In this document: piece after piece, positions 38,701 to 54,100 of the stretch | Layout: the number at the start of each line of letters is the position of its first letter | How positions within the stretch are numbered: the first letter of the stretch is position 1 | From: Colletes latitarsis | Lineage: Eukaryota; Arthropoda; Insecta; Hymenoptera; Colletidae | NCBI RefSeq assembly: GCF_051014445.1 | Contig: NC_135137.1 | Location: forward strand, 20,585,501 to 20,649,500 | DNA length: 64,000 bases | Reading direction: 5' to 3' | Program-made: the position numbers and the translations under genes | The notes under the pieces: generated by a model | What the model was told of the DNA's origin: nothing | What the model saw: the letters and a program-made list of their open reading frames with translations, nothing else | Databases searched by the model: none

Positions 38701-41700
38701 AAAGTAGATTTCATTGGATGTAAGAGTAGATGTAATTGGACAGTTAAGTATTTTTTATTATACTGTTAAAGCAATGTGTTTTAAGGGGAGGAGGTTTAAA
38801 CACCTCGCCTAACCTAACCTCGTCCGGATCTCAAGGGAAGGAACGCTGGGCAAATGGAAAATAATCGGTGCAAGTTGAATTTATTTTCGCTTAGTCGCCT
38901 TATACGATTAAGCCGTTTATTTCTTAAATTTTACTCTTAATTACAATAGATAGAAGAAAATAATTTTCTAATTTGTTGATGGAGACTTCGTTAAAAAGTA
39001 ATTATTAACGTTTAAAGTTCCGTCGGTAAAATGCGCAAGATTTCGGGGGTACGTCTATTCCACTAAAAATGATTGTAATTGACCCCCGCAACCGCAAATA
39101 ATTTTTCCAAAACGATTTGAATTGAATTCTTTTTTCCGTCGAACAACCGTTTTCACACCTTCTCGAATTTTTTTCTAGAAAGTGGGTAGGATTTCTGGGG
39201 TATGTCTATTCACCAAAAATGATTGTAATTTACCCCCACAGCTAACAATATTTTTTTCAGAACGATTTGAAATATTTTAATTTCGTCGAAAAATTTCACA
39301 CCTTCTCGAATTTTTTTCTAGAAAGTGGGTAGGATTTCGAGGGTATGTGTCATTACACAATTACCAAAAATGATCGTAATTGACCCCCGCAACCGAAAAT
39401 AATTTTTCCAAAACGATTTGAATTGAATTTTTTTTTCTCTGTCACCTAATTAGATTTTCGGTAAGGAATTTTTTTCTCGAAAATGCGTAGGATCTCGGGG
39501 GTATGTGTAATGACCAAAAATTATTGTAATTTACCCTCACAACCGAAAATAATTTTTTTAGAACGATTTGAAAAATTTTTTACCTCTTGTTTTATAGTTG
39601 TTCCTTCCGATCCATAGGCATATAATTTATGAAAAATCTTTTAAATGTTTCATATAAATCTTGGCAAGAATTAAATTTTCTGTAAAAAAAAATTAAATAA
39701 ATTTGTTCTCTGCCTTCTCTAGAAAAGAAAAAATTAAATGAGATGAAATCTTATACATTACATGCTTACTTAAATCGCATTGAAAACGAATACCACAAAT
39801 GTTTCAGAATAATCTGCAAAATGGTCTCACTCGCAAAGGGTTAATTGAGAAATAAATGTTTGGTAATTGAAAACGGGTAAGCAGGTTATTAACCAGCTGT
39901 TTTTTTCGCTAAGACAAATTGAAAACTCGGTTCTAACAAGGAAAAGTTGGAATGGTACCCGGTTTTGGGTTAGGTTTTACTTTAAGATATGTATTATTAA
40001 AGTTATTACAGGTACTATTTTCAGAAATAGAACTATATTCTATTCACCACTAATCAGCGTGGCCGTGAGTGATAAGGTGTTTGCCTGCAAGTTCGAGCTT
40101 CTTCTTTTGCTCTGCAGATTCGAACCCTGGTAGAACAAATCTTTTTTTTATTTTTTCAATCATATTTTCGTACAATCGTACATAACATGTTACATTATAT
40201 TTTTGTATGCCCTTCGAATATTTCTTTTTTAAAGTTGAATTTAACCAAAATTACATTTACAACATAATATGTTATTTTCAATGTACGAAGTACATGAATC
40301 TGGATGGTACTTTTCGTAAAAACAGTCAAAACATAAAAATTTCAAGCACCACGTGCATCTAACGAAAGTTCTGTTTTAAAAGAAATTACAAAATTTTCTA
40401 TTTAATGATGATGATGGAATGGAATGACCGCTTCATTTACATTGATAAAATGTGAACGATTTTCGGATAGTCGTACCTCGTACTTTTTACCTTATACTTG
40501 AGGTAAAAAGGGGTATAACCGGGTAAAACAGTTTTATGACATTACCTGCTAACTCATGTTACTGTTCTGATGAAAATGAAACGCTATGTTTTGTATTCGA
40601 CTATGTCCTTTTAAAATTTTTAATCCAACCCATACTTTGTATTAAACTGGCAAACGGGATCACTTTTCTTTTGTGGTTTAAACGGTTTGATGGTGCACAT
40701 TATGCAAAGTTAAGCCAAATCAAACATATAATATATTCAGTTCGTCATAACAAATTGATAATTATACGGTTATCTAAAAACATATCGAGGAAAATCATTA
40801 TTAATTAATTTCTGCAACTATTAATTCTACTACTAAGTTTTGTTTATGTTACAAAAATAAGATAATAACTCTTCTTATTGAAAAATCCCACAGCGTGCAC
40901 GATACTGGCAAAGAGTGGATTCTCATTTTAATTTATTAATTTTCAATCTTAAACTATTGATTTTGAAAAATCGTATTAATAATATACATATGTTACGCTC
41001 ACATATAAGAATAATAATAAGAAAAAAATTTCTTTTTTTTGTCAATAATTAAAATATGATATGATATGGTTTTAAAACCCATTTATTTTCGTAAAATAAA
41101 TTTTACAAAATTTCTTTTTCAAACTACTTACGTACTTTGCTTATGTGCGCCTACATCGTCATGTGCGTCGGAAAGTAAAAATGCCTGGGCAGTCAGTCGA
41201 GAATCTCGACTCGAGATTCCAAATCGTATGCCGTTGACGGGAGGTCGGATTTCAGTTGTTAAGAGCGAGAAGGCAAATGTGAGCCTTTCTCTCTCGACTC
41301 TCACGAGGCGGTCCGAAATTACTTCGGGCAGCGTCAGTTTGCCTTTGTCGACTTTCCGAAACATTACGAGCTCACGTACGCGCGAGAGAGCACACTATGC
41401 ACACACTTCGGTGCACTTCTGGCACCTCTGATTTCAGACACTTCCTCTAAACCAATGAAAAAACTTTTCGAACAAAAGTTACACAGAAATGACAACACTT
41501 GACAAGAAATTGCAATAGTAGAAATTAGCAAAACAGTTTTTATTCAACAAGAAATCAAGGTCGTTTCAATTTTTTTTTAACAAAAATATATAATTTTTGT
41601 CTATCGATTTGTTTGTTGTATCTTTGTATTCTCTTTAAAAAAAAAGTGTAAGAGGTCTTAGGTCGAAAATTGACTGGAATTCTTTAGAAGCTATGATTTT

Positions 41701-43321
41701 TGTTCCGAATTCCCATTCACGCGACACACTGTCTCCGCTCCGCCGCCCCCGGAGGAGGATTAAACTTCATTAAATAAACGAAAAAATACAGTTTGAAACC
41801 CTCCTATAACACGGTAGATCGGTTCCTATAAAATGCCGTGTTGTCTGAAACCGTGTTATATGAGACCTAACCCAGAGCCAGTTCACTCGAAAAGGGAGGG
41901 GAGTTATGGTCCGAAAACTTATTAAAAACGAATATTTTTTTTTAATTCAATGACAGAATTTACCACACAGTATTTGTTTAAATAAGTAATATATTTAACA
42001 TAACAGGAAATAATTAAATAAATATGAATGAGCGCAAGCAGGCTGTTGCAGCTCGTAATGCAAATCGAAACGTAACATACGAGAAACGTTGCGAGAAGGC
42101 GTCCCCAAGACGAAAGAAACAAAACGACCTATTTTATATTATAAACACATATAGATCGCTTTCTCACATTCTACATAAGCAATTTAATTTTTCTATGTAT
42201 ACAGGGTGTTCGACCACCCCTGGGAAAAATTTTAATGGGAGATTCTAGAGGCCAAAATAAGACGAAAATCAAGAATACCAATTTGTTGATGGAGGCTTCG
42301 TTAAAAAGTTATTAACAATTAAATTAAAAAATTTCAAATCGTTTTGGAAAAATTATTTTCGGTTGCCAATTCGGGGGTCAATTACAATCATTTTTTATGA
42401 ATACACATATCCCCGACAATCCTACCCTCCTTCGAGAAAAAAATTCGGGTAGGTGGTGAAATTTCTCTTCTTGGCGAAAAAAAGAATTTTTCAAATCGTT
42501 CTAAAAATATTATTTCCGATTGCAAGGGTCGATTATAATCATTTTTTATGAATAGATATACCCCGGAAATCCTACCCAGTTTGGAGAAAAAAATTCGAGA
42601 AGGTGTGAAATTTTTCAACAAAATTAAAAAATTTTAAATCGTTCTAAAAAAATTATTTCTGATTGCAGGGACCAATTATAATAATTTTTGGTCGATAGAC
42701 ATACCCTCGAAATCGTAACCATTTTCGAGAAAAAAATTCCTTACCGAAAATATAATTTCAGGCGAAAAATGCTTCCCGTAAATTTTATGTTTGAATCTTT
42801 AAAACACCATAACTTCCGAACGGATTGGACGATTTTAATGTTAAGAAAGCCAAACGCCGCGTATTTTAGTGTAGAATATGTAACAATTATAAAAATATTG
42901 GAAAGGTTGTTCCTTGGCCCCGTAATGTTAGAAAACCCCCATAAAAATGGTCCAATTTTCAACTTATATAGCCATAACTCCTATAATAGTGAATATATTT
43001 CAATGAAACTTTTTTCTCAAGTAGAGCCCATAGGTACCTGCAAAAAAGTATTAAACAACTTTTCTGTAGGACGTCAAGCGAAATTATTAAAAATCAAAAA
43101 CGAATTTTTAAGAAAAATCAACAGGGGATAGGTAGGTAGGTAGGTAGGTAGGTAGGTAGGTGCCTAAATTTTTCGGCGAAATTGAAAAGTTTCAAATCGT
43201 TCTGGAAAAATTATTTTCGGTTGCGGAGGTAAATTATAATCATTTTCGGTGAATAGACATACTCCCGAAATCTTACCCACTTTCGAGAAAAAATTCAGTA
43301 TTGGCGGAACTTTAAACGTTA
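35648..43321. repeat. 7.67-kb tandem unit, copy 4
   Basis: 7674 bp; features at copy-1 positions +23037. It has the copy-1/2 type at the cgtaat, tattagc and cagcgtgg sites but shares ctcaaggg (about 38832) with copy 5 only. A private change at about 41142 (gcttatg for gctgatg) alters one codon of the minus-strand coding-like block. Confidence 0.97.
40055..40149 (+). ncRNA. tRNA-derived element, unit 4
   Basis: Same as the element at 17018; cagcgtgg variant. Confidence 0.45.
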
Positions 43322-43432
43322 ATAACTTTTTAACGAAGCCACCATCAACAAATTGGTATTCTTGATTTTCGTCTTATTTTGGCCTCTAGAATCTCCCATT
43401 AATATTTTTCCCAAGGGTGGCCGAACACCCTG
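42202..43432. mobile_element. 1231-bp TIR element, junction of units 4 and 5
   Basis: Same structure as at 19165, with the cctgcaa and gttgttcc variants. Confidence 0.85.
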
Positions 43433-46400
43433 TATATGTGTATGCATGTATGTATGTATAACAGAAAAGAAAAAAACACAAAAAATATTATTTTAATTTA
43501 ACGCAACCTTAATTTAATAAATTATAATTTCTAATAATATATTTTTTCATGTAAAGCCACTATATTTCTTTCATTATTCTTTCGCGTCATTACTTTAAGG
43601 TAATTTAGGTTTTAAATATGTTAAGCAAAAATCATGTTATCCAGTGCTGTACAAAGGTTTTCGCAATTTTCTTATCGTGTTAGAGCGAAAGCGTGTTATA
43701 GGGGATATGATGCCGTGTTGTAGGGGACAAGCATCCCTGTATAGGGAAATTCTCTTTTACAAATGTCGACGGAATCCCGACGTAACACCTGTATTCACGA
43801 GTTGTTATTAATGAAGTTGAAGGTAGACGATCAACAACACAAGATTCACACGTAACCAGTCTTCCGAATTCAAGGACACTTCAATTTGGCGACAAGCATG
43901 GGATGCTGCTCACGAAATACACGAAACTTTCGTCGTGAGAGTAGCACGTGAAATTTACTTACATAACCTAAATCGAGCACGTACTCTACCTCACTTACGG
44001 GCACGAACGTAAGGCGATTTCTACAGTCGATATCGCCGATTTTTACAAAAGGTAAGTTTTAACGTTTAAGTAAACAAAGCCTCTGTAAGTTTTATTTTCC
44101 ATACTTCAAAAGTAAAAATAAATACATGAAAAAAGAAAAAAACGTTCTTGACAAGTCCTATAAAATACTTGAGTTCAGTTTGTTCATAATTCATCGGTAA
44201 AAGAATCTAATGTTCTCTATGTTATCCGATACACAAGATATAAAGTCAGTTTCTCCTTTCATTATTAGATGCGTTGACTTTAATTTTATAAATTATGATG
44301 ATAAGTATGATGATTTTACAGAAAGTAAAAATTATTTTTAATATTAAAGATTTCCTATATAAAGACAAGAAGGATATTTTTACCAATATCTATCTATCTA
44401 TCTATCTTAATATTCTTCCCACTTGGCCCACTTACTTTAACGAGTCTGAGTAAATCATCAATGTACTATCTCTATTTTTATTAATAAAAATAATAGTTGG
44501 ATAACATAGAACTTAATATTTTATTAGTCACACCGCTAATAAAATGAATCTGCGATTCCATATCCAAAGATATAGTATAAGCTAGAAAATTCAGATTATT
44601 CAAGTTACTTCTATCACTCGTCAAATTTTTTATGAAATTCTATGCTAATTCATGCTCTTTAAAATATAATTATAATCTACTGGGACTTTTAGTTAACTTA
44701 TGTTTTAATAAATCAATAATCAAAGTATCTATAATTAATATTAAAATCAAATAAGAGTGTCGAAATAGTATTAATATTATCTTTTCTTAACACTATCAGT
44801 CTCTGATATTTAAATCTGTTATCACCTTGTTCGAATAATTTATTACTAGCTTTGATAATATATTTTGGGATGGATTTTTTAAGAATGGAATAAAAGGAAT
44901 TCAATTGCGAATTTTTATGAGGAATAAAGGGATATTATTATACTATCAACATGTATATCGTTCTTTAACTTGCCCATTTAGATATTTATATACTTGTATG
45001 AATATAAACCCATACTAAAATCATGTAAATATCTAAATCATTTTTAAATCTATGATTTGGAAAATTTTAGGGACTTGGAACTTAATTCATCTTTTATCTT
45101 ACAGTTTTATCACACTTTAGAAGATAAAAATCATAATTAAACTTACATATACATAAATAATAATTTAATTTATTTTGCATAAAAACAGTCCTCTTCGTGC
45201 CTTTATATTTTCATTTTCTATGACCAAAAATTCGAAATTCGTTTCATTTTTACAAAAAAAGTGATTGGGATGTCCCAATCGGTAAGTATCATTTGTCGAT
45301 TATCTTAAATATCTTATTATATTTTTTATATACTAAATTTTCAAACCTCTTTACCTTGATATCTTCTTTTTCATGTAATTTGAATACTTTTCTAAAGTAA
45401 TCTTTTGTAAAATGTTCTGTTAATCTAAATTATCTAATAAATCTATATCAGAATTAGTTAATTCTGTTATAAGATAAGTGAAATCAATAAAGACGAAGTT
45501 GCCAATATCAATTAAGTCAACTACTTTTGGTAATACATTTGGTTAAACATTCTTTCTTATTTTTTATCTCTGAATTTCGAGATTACACAGATTAAAAAAA
45601 TTTGTCTCTCTTTATTATTGTATCTATTTTTTCAGAGGGTAAATAGGTTCGTCATCCCCTTCTTCATTTGGCTTATCTTCATTTTCTTTCTTTCTTTCTT
45701 TATTTGAAATTTGAAAAGTCTATTATTAACTTTTATTAACTTAACCCAGACCTAACCAGACCACAATTCATCTTTCATATATTACTTCTAAATTCTTTCT
45801 TATTAATACTTTTCTGTATTAAAAAGTAAGTAGTCTTTCGTGTGATGCTTATTCAACATTCTTACTACAGCTTGGTGTTGTTGTTGTTGTTGTTGTTTCT
45901 TTTTTTTACCAAGAATAAAGTTATTTAAGAAGTTTATGCAGAAAATTTCACGTGAAAAATTTATTTTCTTAGAAAAGTACAACGTAGAACTATATATGAT
46001 ATGTTGTTTGTTTATAAAATCATCAATAACTACGTATAAATATGGAAATATGGAATTATTCTATATTCTAACATTTAAACGACATTATACATACAATAAT
46101 TGTATTAACCATATATCCAAGCTAACCAGTTTAGCCAGCATATGGACTTCTTTAACGGTTCTCCGTATTCCTTCAAATAGCATGTCATTAGTGTTGTACG
46201 CACTGCATCTCATATTATACGCAATTAATGTGACTTTTATACATATTATGCAACTGTATTATATCAACAAAGGGTGTACAAACCCGTAAATAAATAAATA
46301 AATAAATAAATAAGTATTAAAAAAAGGGTAACGTGGAACTTGAAATGATTTTTTAGTTATTTTCTTTGGGTATTAAAGTAGATTTCATTGGATGTAAGAG

Positions 46401-49400
46401 TAGATGTAATTGGACAGTTAAGTATTTTTTATTATACTGTTAAAGCAATGTGTTTTAAGGGGAGGAGGTTTAAACACCTCGCCTAACCTAACCTCGTCCG
46501 GATCTCAAGGGAAGGAACGCTGGGCAAATGGAAAATAATCGGTGCAAGTTGAATTTATTTTCGCTTAGTCGCCTTATACGATTAAGCCGTTTATTTCTTA
46601 AATTTTACTCTTAATTACAATAGATAGAAGAAAATAATTTTCTAATTTGTTGATGGAGACTTCGTTAAAAAGTAATTATTAACGTTTAAAGTTCCGTCGG
46701 TAAAATGCGCAAGATTTCGGGGGTACGTCTATTCCACTAAAAATGATTGTAATTGACCCCCGCAACCGCAAATAATTTTTCCAAAACGATTTGAATTGAA
46801 TTCTTTTTTCCGTCGAACAACCGTTTTCACACCTTCTCGAATTTTTTTCTAGAAAGTGGGTAGGATTTCTGGGGTATGTCTATTCACCAAAAATGATTGT
46901 AATTTACCCCCACAGCTAACAATATTTTTTTCAGAACGATTTGAAATATTTTAATTTCGTCGAAAAATTTCACACCTTCTCGAATTTTTTTCTAGAAAGT
47001 GGGTAGGATTTCGAGGGTATGTGTCATTACACAATTACCAAAAATGATCGTAATTGACCCCCGCAACCGAAAATAATTTTTCCAAAACGATTTGAATTGA
47101 ATTTTTTTCTCTCTGTCACCTAATTAGATTTTCGGTAAGGAATTTTTTTCTCGAAAATGCGTAGGATCTCGGGGGTATGTGTAATGACCAAAAATTATTG
47201 TAATTTACCCTCACAACCGAAAATAATTTTTTTAGAACGATTTGAAAAATTTTTTACCTCTTGTTTTATAGTTGTTCCTTCCGATCCATAGGCATATAAT
47301 TTATGAAAAATCTTTTAAATGTTTCATATAAATCTTGGCAAGAATTAAATTTTCTGTAAAAAAAAATTAAATAAATTTGTTCTCTGCCTTCTCTAGAAAA
47401 GAAAAAATTAAATGAGATGAAATCTTATACATTACATGCTTACTTAAATCGCATTGAAAACGAATACCACAAATGTTTCAGAATAATCTGCAAAATGGTC
47501 TCACTCGCAAAGGGTTAATTGAGAAATAAATGTTTGGTAATTGAAAACGGGTAAGCAGGTTATTAACCAGCTGTTTTTTTCGCTAAGACAAATTGAAAAC
47601 TCGGTTCTAACAAGGAAAAGTTGGAATGGTACCCGGTTTTGGGTTAGGTTTTACTTTAAGATATGTATTATTAAAGTTATTACAGGTACTATTTTCAGAA
47701 ATAGAACTATATTCTATTCACCACTAATCACCGTGGCCGTGAGTGATAAGGTGTTTGCCTGCAAGTTCGAGCTTCTTCTTTTGCTCTGCAGATTCGAACC
47801 CTGGTAGAACAAATCTTTTTTTTATTTTTTCAATCATATTTTCGTACAATCGTACATAACATGTTACATTATATTTTTGTATGCCCTTCGAATATTTCTT
47901 TTTTAAAGTTGAATTTAACCAAAATTACATTTACAACATAATATGTTATTTTCAATGTACGAAGTACATGAATCTGGATGGTACTTTTCGTAAAAACAGT
48001 CAAAACATAAAAATTTCAAGCACCACGTGCATCTAACGAAAGTTCTGTTTTAAAAGAAATTACAAAATTTTCTATTTAATGATGATGATGGAATGGAATG
48101 ACCGCTTCATTTACATTGATAAAATGTGAACGATTTTCGGATAGTCGTACCTCGTACTTTTTACCTTATACTTGAGGTAAAAAGGGGTATAACCGGGTAA
48201 AACAGTTTTATGACATTACCTGCTAACTCATGTTACTGTTCTGATGAAAATGAAACGCTATGTTTTGTATTCGACTATGTCCTTTTAAAATTTTTAATCC
48301 AACCCATACTTTGTATTAAACTGGCAAACGGGATCACTTTTCTTTTGTGGTTTAAACGGTTTGATGGTGCACATTATGCAAAGTTAAGCCAAATCAAACA
48401 TATAATATATTCAGTTCGTCATAACAAATTGATAATTATACGGTTATCTAAAAACATATCGAGGAAAATCATTATTAATTAATTTCTGCAACTATTAATT
48501 CTACTACTAAGTTTTGTTTATGTTACAAAAATAAGATAATAACTCTTCTTATTGAAAAATCCCACAGCGTGCACGATACTGGCAAAGAGTGGATTCTCAT
48601 TTTAATTTATTAATTTTCAATCTTAAACTATTGATTTTGAAAAATCGTATTAATAATATACATATGTTACGCTCACATATAAGAATAATAATAAGAAAAA
48701 AATTTCTTTTTTTTGTCAATAATTAAAATATGATATGATATGGTTTTAAAACCCATTTATTTTCGTAAAATAAATTTTACAAAATTTCTTTTTCAAACTA
48801 CTTACGTACTTTGCTGATGTGCGCCTACATCGTCATGTGCGTCGGAAAGTAAAAATGCCTGGGCAGTCAGTCGAGAATCTCGACTCGAGATTCCAAATCG
48901 TATGCCGTTGACGGGAGGTCGGATTTCAGTTGTTAAGAGCGAGAAGGCAAATGTGAGCCTTTCTCTCTCGACTCTCACGAGGCGGTCCGAAATTACTTCG
49001 GGCAGCGTCAGTTTGCCTTTGTCGACTTTCCGAAACATTACGAGCTCACGTACGCGCGAGAGAGCACACTATGCACACACTTCGGTGCACTTCTGGCACC
49101 TCTGATTTCAGACACTTCCTCTAAACCAATGAAAAAACTTTTCGAACAAAAGTTACACAGAAATGACAACACTTGACAAGAAATTGCAATAGTAGAAATT
49201 AGCAAAACAGTTTTTATTCAACAAGAAATCAAGGTCGTTTCAATTTTTTTTTAACAAAAATATATAATTTTTGTCTATCGATTTGTTTGTTGTATCTTTG
49301 TATTCTCTTTAAAAAAAAAGTGTAAGAGGTCTTAGGTCGAAAATTGACTGGAATTCTTTAGAAGCTATGATTTTTGTTCCGAATTCCCATTCACGCGACA

Positions 49401-50995
49401 CACTGTCTCCGCTCCGCCGCCCCCGGAGGAGGATTAAACTTCATTAAATAAACGAAAAAATACAGTTTGAAACCCTCCTATAACACGGTAGATCGGTTCC
49501 TATAAAATGCCGTGTTGTCTGAAACCGTGTTATATGAGACCTAACCCAGAGCCAGTTCACTCGAAAAGGGAGGGGAGTTATGGTCCGAAAACTTATTAAA
49601 AACGAATATTTTTTTTTAATTCAATGACAGAATTTACCACACAGTATTTGTTTAAATAAGTAATATATTTAACATAACAGGAAATAATTAAATAAATATG
49701 AATGAGCGCAAGCAGGCTGTTGCAGCTCGTAATGCAAATCGAAACGTAACATACGAGAAACGTTGCGAGAAGGCGTCCCCAAGACGAAAGAAACAAAACG
49801 ACCTATTTTATATTATAAACACATATAGATCGCTTTCTCACATTCTACATAAGCAATTTAATTTTTCTATGTATACAGGGTGTTCGACCACCCCTGGGAA
49901 AAATTTTAATGGGAGATTCTAGAGGCCAAAATAAGACGAAAATCAAGAATACCAATTTGTTGATGGAGGCTTCGTTAAAAAGTTATTAACAATTAAATTA
50001 AAAAATTTCAAATCGTTTTGGAAAAATTATTTTCGGTTGCCAATTCGGGGGTCAATTACAATCATTTTTTATGAATACACATATCCCCGACAATCCTACC
50101 CTCCTTCGAGAAAAAAATTCGGGTAGGTGGTGAAATTTCTCTTCTTGGCGAAAAAAAGAATTTTTCAAATCGTTCTAAAAATATTATTTCCGATTGCAAG
50201 GGTCGATTATAATCATTTTTTATGAATAGATATACCCCGGAAATCCTACCCAGTTTGGAGAAAAAAATTCGAGAAGGTGTGAAATTTTTCAACAAAATTA
50301 AAAAATTTTAAATCGTTCTAAAAAAATTATTTCTGATTGCAGGGACCAATTATAATAATTTTTGGTCGATAGACATACCCTCGAAATCGTAACCATTTTC
50401 GAGAAAAAAATTCCTTACCGAAAATATAATTTCAGGCGAAAAATGCTTCCCGTAAATTTTATGTTTGAATCTTTAAAACACCATAACTTCCGAACGGATT
50501 GGACGATTTTAATGTTAAGAAAGCCAAACGCCGCGTATTTTAGTGTAGAATATGTAACAATTATAAAAATATTGGAAAGGTTGTTCCTTGGCCCCGTAAT
50601 GTTAGAAAACCCCCATAAAAATGGTCCAATTTTCAACTTATATAGCCATAACTCCTATAATAGTGAATATATTTCAATGAAACTTTTTTCTCAAGTAGAG
50701 CCCATAGGTACCTGCAAAAAAGTATTAAACAACTTTTCTGTAGGACGTCAAGCGAAATTATTAAAAATCAAAAACGAATTTTTAAGAAAAATCAACAGGG
50801 GATAGGTAGGTAGGTAGGTAGGTAGGTAGGTAGGTGCCTAAATTTTTCGGCGAAATTGAAAAGTTTCAAATCGTTCTGGAAAAATTATTTTCGGTTGCGG
50901 AGGTAAATTATAATCATTTTCGGTGAATAGACATACTCCCGAAATCTTACCCACTTTCGAGAAAAAATTCAGTATTGGCGGAACTTTAAACGTTA
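43322..50995. repeat. 7.67-kb tandem unit, copy 5
   Basis: 7674 bp; features at copy-1 positions +30711. It combines the copy-3/6 variants (cttaat, tactagc, caccgtgg) with the ctcaaggg variant otherwise seen only in copy 4, so it looks recombinant. A private t-to-c change lies near 47110. Confidence 0.97.
47729..47823 (+). ncRNA. tRNA-derived element, unit 5
   Basis: Same as the element at 17018 with the caccgtgg variant. Confidence 0.45.
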
Positions 50996-51106
50996 ATAAC
51001 TTTTTAACGAAGCCACCATCAACAAATTGGTATTCTTGATTTTCGTCTTATTTTGGCCTCTAGAATCTCCCATTAATATTTTTCCCAAGGGTGGCCGAAC
51101 ACCCTG
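49876..51106. mobile_element. 1231-bp TIR element, junction of units 5 and 6
   Basis: Same structure as at 19165, with the cctgcaa and gttgttcc variants. Confidence 0.85.
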
Positions 51107-54100
51107 TATATGTGTATGCATGTATGTATGTATAACAGAAAAGAAAAAAACACAAAAAATATTATTTTAATTTAACGCAACCTTAATTTAATAAATTATA
51201 ATTTCTAATAATATATTTTTTCATGTAAAGCCACTATATTTCTTTCATTATTCTTTCGCGTCATTACTTTAAGGTAATTTAGGTTTTAAATATGTTAAGC
51301 AAAAATCATGTTATCCAGTGCTGTACAAAGGTTTTCGCAATTTTCTTATCGTGTTAGAGCGAAAGCGTGTTATAGGGGATATGATGCCGTGTTGTAGGGG
51401 ACAAGCATCCCTGTATAGGGAAATTCTCTTTTACAAATGTCGACGGAATCCCGACGTAACACCTGTATTCACGAGTTGTTATTAATGAAGTTGAAGGTAG
51501 ACGATCAACAACACAAGATTCACACGTAACCAGTCTTCCGAATTCAAGGACACTTCAATTTGGCGACAAGCATGGGATGCTGCTCACGAAATACACGAAA
51601 CTTTCGTCGTGAGAGTAGCACGTGAAATTTACTTACATAACCTAAATCGAGCACGTACTCTACCTCACTTACGGGCACGAACGTAAGGCGATTTCTACAG
51701 TCGATATCGCCGATTTTTACAAAAGGTAAGTTTTAACGTTTAAGTAAACAAAGCCTCTGTAAGTTTTATTTTCCATACTTCAAAAGTAAAAATAAATACA
51801 TGAAAAAAGAAAAAAACGTTCTTGACAAGTCCTATAAAATACTTGAGTTCAGTTTGTTCATAATTCATCGGTAAAAGAATCTAATGTTCTCTATGTTATC
51901 CGATACACAAGATATAAAGTCAGTTTCTCCTTTCATTATTAGATGCGTTGACTTTAATTTTATAAATTATGATGATAAGTATGATGATTTTACAGAAAGT
52001 AAAAATTATTTTTAATATTAAAGATTTCCTATATAAAGACAAGAAGGATATTTTTACCAATATCTATCTATCTATCTATCTTAATATTCTTCCCACTTGG
52101 CCCACTTACTTTAACGAGTCTGAGTAAATCATCAATGTACTATCTCTATTTTTATTAATAAAAATAATAGTTGGATAACATAGAACTTAATATTTTATTA
52201 GTCACACCGCTAATAAAATGAATCTGCGATTCCATATCCAAAGATATAGTATAAGCTAGAAAATTCAGATTATTCAAGTTACTTCTATCACTCGTCAAAT
52301 TTTTTATGAAATTCTATGCTAATTCATGCTCTTTAAAATATAATTATAATCTACTGGGACTTTTAGTTAACTTATGTTTTAATAAATCAATAATCAAAGT
52401 ATCTATAATTAATATTAAAATCAAATAAGAGTGTCGAAATAGTATTAATATTATCTTTTCTTAACACTATCAGTCTCTGATATTTAAATCTGTTATCACC
52501 TTGTTCGAATAATTTATTACTAGCTTTGATAATATATTTTGGGATGGATTTTTTAAGAATGGAATAAAAGGAATTCAATTGCGAATTTTTATGAGGAATA
52601 AAGGGATATTATTATACTATCAACATGTATATCGTTCTTTAACTTGCCCATTTAGATATTTATATACTTGTATGAATATAAACCCATACTAAAATCATGT
52701 AAATATCTAAATCATTTTTAAATCTATGATTTGGAAAATTTTAGGGACTTGGAACTTAATTCATCTTTTATCTTACAGTTTTATCACACTTTAGAAGATA
52801 AAAATCATAATTAAACTTACATATACATAAATAATAATTTAATTTATTTTGCATAAAAACAGTCCTCTTCGTGCCTTTATATTTTCATTTTCTATGACCA
52901 AAAATTCGAAATTCGTTTCATTTTTACAAAAAAAGTGATTGGGATGTCCCAATCGGTAAGTATCATTTGTCGATTATCTTAAATATCTTATTATATTTTT
53001 TATATACTAAATTTTCAAACCTCTTTACCTTGATATCTTCTTTTTCATGTAATTTGAATACTTTTCTAAAGTAATCTTTTGTAAAATGTTCTGTTAATCT
53101 AAATTATCTAATAAATCTATATCAGAATTAGTTAATTCTGTTATAAGATAAGTGAAATCAATAAAGACGAAGTTGCCAATATCAATTAAGTCAACTACTT
53201 TTGGTAATACATTTGGTTAAACATTCTTTCTTATTTTTTATCTCTGAATTTCGAGATTACACAGATTAAAAAAATTTGTCTCTCTTTATTATTGTATCTA
53301 TTTTTTCAGAGGGTAAATAGGTTCGTCATCCCCTTCTTCATTTGGCTTATCTTCATTTTCTTTCTTTCTTTCTTTATTTGAAATTTGAAAAGTCTATTAT
53401 TAACTTAACCCAGACCTAACCAGACCACAATTCATCTTTCATATATTACTTCTAAATTCTTTCTTATTAATACTTTTCTGTATTAAAAAGTAAGTAGTCT
53501 TTCGTGTGATGCTTATTCAACATTCTTACTACAGCTTGGTGTTGTTGTTGTTGTTGTTGTTTCTTTTTTTTACCAAGAATAAAGTTATTTAAGAAGTTTA
53601 TGCAGAAAATTTCACGTGAAAAATTTATTTTCTTAGAAAAGTACAACGTAGAACTATATATGATATGTTGTTTGTTTATAAAATCATCAATAACTACGTA
53701 TAAATATGGAAATATGGAATTATTCTATATTCTAACATTTAAACGACATTATACATACAATAATTGTATTAACCATATATCCAAGCTAACCAGTTTAGCC
53801 AGCATATGGACTTCTTTAACGGTTCTCCGTATTCCTTCAAATAGCATGTCATTAGTGTTGTACGCACTGCATCTCATATTATACGCAATTAATGTGACTT
53901 TTATACATATTATGCAACTGTATTATATCAACAAAGGGTGTACAAACCCGTAAATAAATAAATAAATAAATAAATAAGTATTAAAAAAAGGGTAACGTGG
54001 AACTTGAAATGATTTTTTAGTTATTTTCTTTGGGTATTAAAGTAGATTTCATTGGATGTAAGAGTAGATGTAATTGGACAGTTAAGTATTTTTTATTATA